Source: Myxococcales bacterium | Lineage (GTDB): Bacteria; Myxococcota_A; Polyangia; Polyangiales; GCA-016699535 | Length of the DNA: 64,000 nucleotides | NCBI GenBank assembly: GCA_016699535.1 | Contig: CP064980.1 | Location: 248,001-312,000, forward strand | Direction: 5' to 3' | Shown here: positions 61,867 to 64,000 of the stretch, piece by piece | Layout: every line of letters begins with the position of its first letter | How positions within the stretch are numbered: the first letter of the stretch is position 1 | Position numbers and translations under genes: made by a program | Notes under the pieces: generated by a model | Databases searched by the model: none | Told to the model about the DNA's origin: nothing | Seen by the model: the letters and a program-made list of their open reading frames with translations, nothing else

Positions 61867-63138
61867 ATGAGAATCAAAACTCGCTTATTATCATGGTGCT
61901 TCTTAATAAGCTGTGGAAGTTTTTCCAGCCTTGTCTATGCACAAACTCCAACTTGTGAAAATGTAGGCGGAGCTTCCAATGCAAATCGACTTGGCTTAGT
62001 GGCTCTCACAGAGCTTGGCACCGGAAGCTACAGCTACCAATCTCAGTCTCTGCAAGGTGGACTCTACGACAATGGAATCAACTTTCCTCCGCAGAGCACG
62101 GTAGACCGTGGTTTACAGCTCGCTACGGAGTTAGCGGAACAAGATCGCGTTGTTTTAGTATCACTCGGCATGTCAAACACGGGCCAGGAATACACTTCTT
62201 TTATGAGCGCGGCATCTTCAAGCAGCGAAGTGCATGATCGCGTGCTACTTGTGAACGGAGCGCAAGGTGGTCAAACCGCACAAAATTGGGACACAAGTAA
62301 TGCGGCGACCTGGGATGAACTCGACCAACGAGTGGCACAAGCTACGGGACTTAGCAATGTGCTAGCCCAGCAAGAAGTAAATGTGATTTGGATAAAACTT
62401 TCGATTAATAAGATCAGTTCTTATGACGATCCTCTCGCAAAGTTTAGACAATCCCTTGAAGACGTCATTCGTGTTGCTAGTTCACGCTACCCAAACCTGA
62501 AACAGGTTTTTCTTTCCAGCCGCACGCATGCTTTCACGAGTGATGTGGAAAACATCTCGCTGCTGAACCCTGAACCTTTTGCTTACACTTCAGCCTTTGC
62601 TGTAAAAGACTTAATTCAAGCAAGCATTAATGGACAGTTCAGTTCAGAAGGCTTTCCATTGCTCGTATGGGGCCCTTACATCTGGGCGGAAGGTAGCCGA
62701 AACGACAATACGCTTATGAATGGCTTTACGTGGACCATCAACGATGTGGAAGGCGACTGCACCCATCCAGGACCCACCGGTGAGGAAAAAGTAGGGCAAG
62801 CTTTGCTTAAATTTTTCCTCAACGATCCGCTTGCCGCTCCTTGGTTTCGGGCCGACGGCGCAGCAGGAACACCCTATCCAGAAAACGCGAGTGAACCACC
62901 AACAATTGATCCAGATAATGATGCTGGCACCAATGATGGATCTTCTCCGCAACAATCTGGCACGGCCGCAAACACGGACAGCGGGGGCTGTGCCCTATCG
63001 AATTCGCCAACGAACAGCGCGTCACCAAGCCTTGCGCTCGGTATCGTCTTGTTGCTATGGTTTTATCGCAGAAAATCGAGAACTATAGCTTGGTGCACGC
63101 ACGCACCAGAAAACGACCAAGAGGACATTCAATGTTGA
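61867..63138 (+). CDS. Secreted SGNH hydrolase-like protein with MYXO-CTERM-like sorting signal
   Basis: From the ATG at 61867 (MRIKTRLLSWCFLISCGSFS) the 423-residue protein has a signal peptide ending near VYAQ. The domain has block I VVLVSLGMSNTGQEY (candidate Ser), NGAQGGQTAQNWD, and EGDCTHPGPTGEEKVGQ (candidate Asp-His), as in SGNH esterases. The C-terminus is a Pro/Ser/Thr/Asp linker followed by GGCALSN, a hydrophobic stretch and FYRRKSR, the layout of MYXO-CTERM tails processed by myxosortase for surface anchoring. Its stop overlaps the next start by seven bases. Confidence 0.72.
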   Translation: MRIKTRLLSWCFLISCGSFSSLVYAQTPTCENVGGASNANRLGLVALTELGTGSYSYQSQSLQGGLYDNGINFPPQSTVDRGLQLATELAEQDRVVLVSLGMSNTGQEYTSFMSAASSSSEVHDRVLLVNGAQGGQTAQNWDTSNAATWDELDQRVAQATGLSNVLAQQEVNVIWIKLSINKISSYDDPLAKFRQSLEDVIRVASSRYPNLKQVFLSSRTHAFTSDVENISLLNPEPFAYTSAFAVKDLIQASINGQFSSEGFPLLVWGPYIWAEGSRNDNTLMNGFTWTINDVEGDCTHPGPTGEEKVGQALLKFFLNDPLAAPWFRADGAAGTPYPENASEPPTIDPDNDAGTNDGSSPQQSGTAANTDSGGCALSNSPTNSASPSLALGIVLLLWFYRRKSRTIAWCTHAPENDQEDIQC

Positions 63139-64000
63139 CTCGCTTCACTATGTCATGCCTAGTGCTTGTTTCTTTTGCTTTGCTTAGTTGCAGCTCGTCC
63201 CGTCCGCCACGATGGGAGCAAGTGATGAACGGTGTCTCAGGAGGTTCGGTGGATAACCTCGTCTTTGACACACAGGACTCTGATGTTTTTTTTGCCATCG
63301 CTACAAATCAAATCTACCAATCTAAAGATCACGGAGAATCTTGGAGCACTCTTGCTGACATCGAGTTATCCGTATCTTCGATGGCATTGCACCACACTGC
63401 CTCTGAATCGCAAGCAACTCTTTTCATTGCGACAGAGCAAGGGCTCAGCAAAAGCGCTTCGCCTTACAAAGAGTGGGATACCATTGCCTTTGACTCAAAT
63501 TCGGTTTCAAAACTATTTATTCCAGATCAAACAGACGATCTTTTTATTGTGGAGCTTGAAAACGGTACAGTCTTTCGATCTACCGATGCGGGGTTAAGTT
63601 GGAGTGAGATTTCGATGCCTCTGCCAGTCAAACTTATGAGTCTGGACATGGCCGACACCACCGAGGGCAAAGTGATGATCCTGGCCACGCGATTATTGGA
63701 TACCGAAGGAAATCTTAGCGACGAGGGTAGGATCTTAAGAAGCGATGACGATGGCCAAACATGGCAAGAAATAGATCAAGAAGTGAAACGCTTAACGTCT
63801 ACTGCACATTGCAATGTTGATAACACCTTGCATCTTTTCGTCTCAAGCATTGAAAAAGTTTGGACGAGTAGTGATGCAGGGCAGAGCTGGAATGAATTTC
63901 AAGCGGAACAAACACCTGGAAGCATTGAAAGCCTGGCGGTAACCCGTGATTGTTCTGAAATCTATCTTGCAAGTTTTGATAGTGGTCTTTTTTCAGCAAA
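63132..64000 (+). CDS. Asp-box (BNR-like) repeat lipoprotein, truncated by the window edge
   Basis: The frame is open to the right edge, so the end is missing. It starts at the ATG at 63132 (MLTRFTMSCLVLVSFALLSC), a lipoprotein signal with lipobox ALLSC, and overlaps the MYXO-CTERM gene by seven bases, so both are in one operon. About 290 residues are seen. Asp-box motifs recur: SKDHGESWS, STDAGLSWS, SDDDGQTWQ and SSDAGQSWN, the mark of a BNR/sortilin-type beta-propeller. Such propellers bind sugars or proteins; enzymatic function cannot be told. Confidence 0.8.
   Translation, partial: MLTRFTMSCLVLVSFALLSCSSSRPPRWEQVMNGVSGGSVDNLVFDTQDSDVFFAIATNQIYQSKDHGESWSTLADIELSVSSMALHHTASESQATLFIATEQGLSKSASPYKEWDTIAFDSNSVSKLFIPDQTDDLFIVELENGTVFRSTDAGLSWSEISMPLPVKLMSLDMADTTEGKVMILATRLLDTEGNLSDEGRILRSDDDGQTWQEIDQEVKRLTSTAHCNVDNTLHLFVSSIEKVWTSSDAGQSWNEFQAEQTPGSIESLAVTRDCSEIYLASFDSGLFSA

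Noticed and set aside
1..64000. tRNA, rRNA, CRISPR arrays, intact transposases or phage genes
   Set aside because: I looked for cloverleaf-like CCA ends, regularly spaced repeats and transposase or integrase motifs and saw none I could support. A tRNA scan would be needed to exclude a short RNA gene in the spacers.

Overview
The window looks like a chromosomal segment of a Myxococcota (deltaproteobacterial) organism. Three things point there: a C-terminal MYXO-CTERM-like sorting signal (Cys, hydrophobic stretch, Arg/Lys cluster) on an SGNH-type protein at 61867-63138, an unusually large number of lipoproteins of unknown function, and myxobacterial-style hypothetical genes. Base composition looks moderate rather than high-GC, so this is not a typical Myxococcus-like genome. 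Single-base frame breaks recur about every 5-6 kb, mostly in short homopolymers, and they hit genes no bacterium can lose (rpsD, rplD, prfA, rpmE). They are best read as sequencing or assembly errors, so most split genes below are annotated as one gene.

Layout. 1-1.8 kb: the end of a class-III aminotransferase gene overlapping a LuxE-family acyl-protein synthetase gene; the LuxC-family acyl reductase lies at 10.7-11.9 kb. 1.9-10.5 kb, between them: an accessory block with a DUF4105-like protein, two large tandem lipoprotein genes on the minus strand and small lipoproteins. The two large lipoproteins are virtually identical from the lipobox cysteine for about 537 residues and then switch abruptly to unrelated C-terminal domains. 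One resembles a RelA/SpoT-type HD hydrolase and the other is faintly Nudix-like. This is the architecture of polymorphic toxins, and in this lineage it recalls the SitA lipoprotein toxins moved by outer-membrane exchange. It is the most interesting locus here. 12-20 kb: housekeeping and metabolic genes (Gdt1-like transporter, two metallophosphoesterases, folE, ribA, two FAD oxidases with one AGPS-like, prfA). 21-40 kb: rpmE, acyP and one continuous minus-strand translation cluster from rpsL to rplQ (str, S10, spc and alpha operons fused), with adk and secY but without rplC at its usual place between rpsJ and rplD. 40.7-64 kb: mostly cell-surface and secreted proteins (lipoproteins, trypsin-like protease, phosphatase, EEP nuclease-like protein, lipid-anchored peroxiredoxin, OMF channel beside an RND remnant), two GT-C glycosyltransferases, a CcmH-like protein, a GNAT-nitrilase fusion, and at the right edge an Asp-box lipoprotein that runs off the window.

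Functional links. LuxE, LuxC and the AGPS-like oxidase could together supply fatty aldehyde/alcohol and ether bonds for ether lipids (inference). The translation cluster is ordinary apart from the missing rplC and the frame breaks. No rRNA, tRNA, CRISPR array or intact transposase was recognised.
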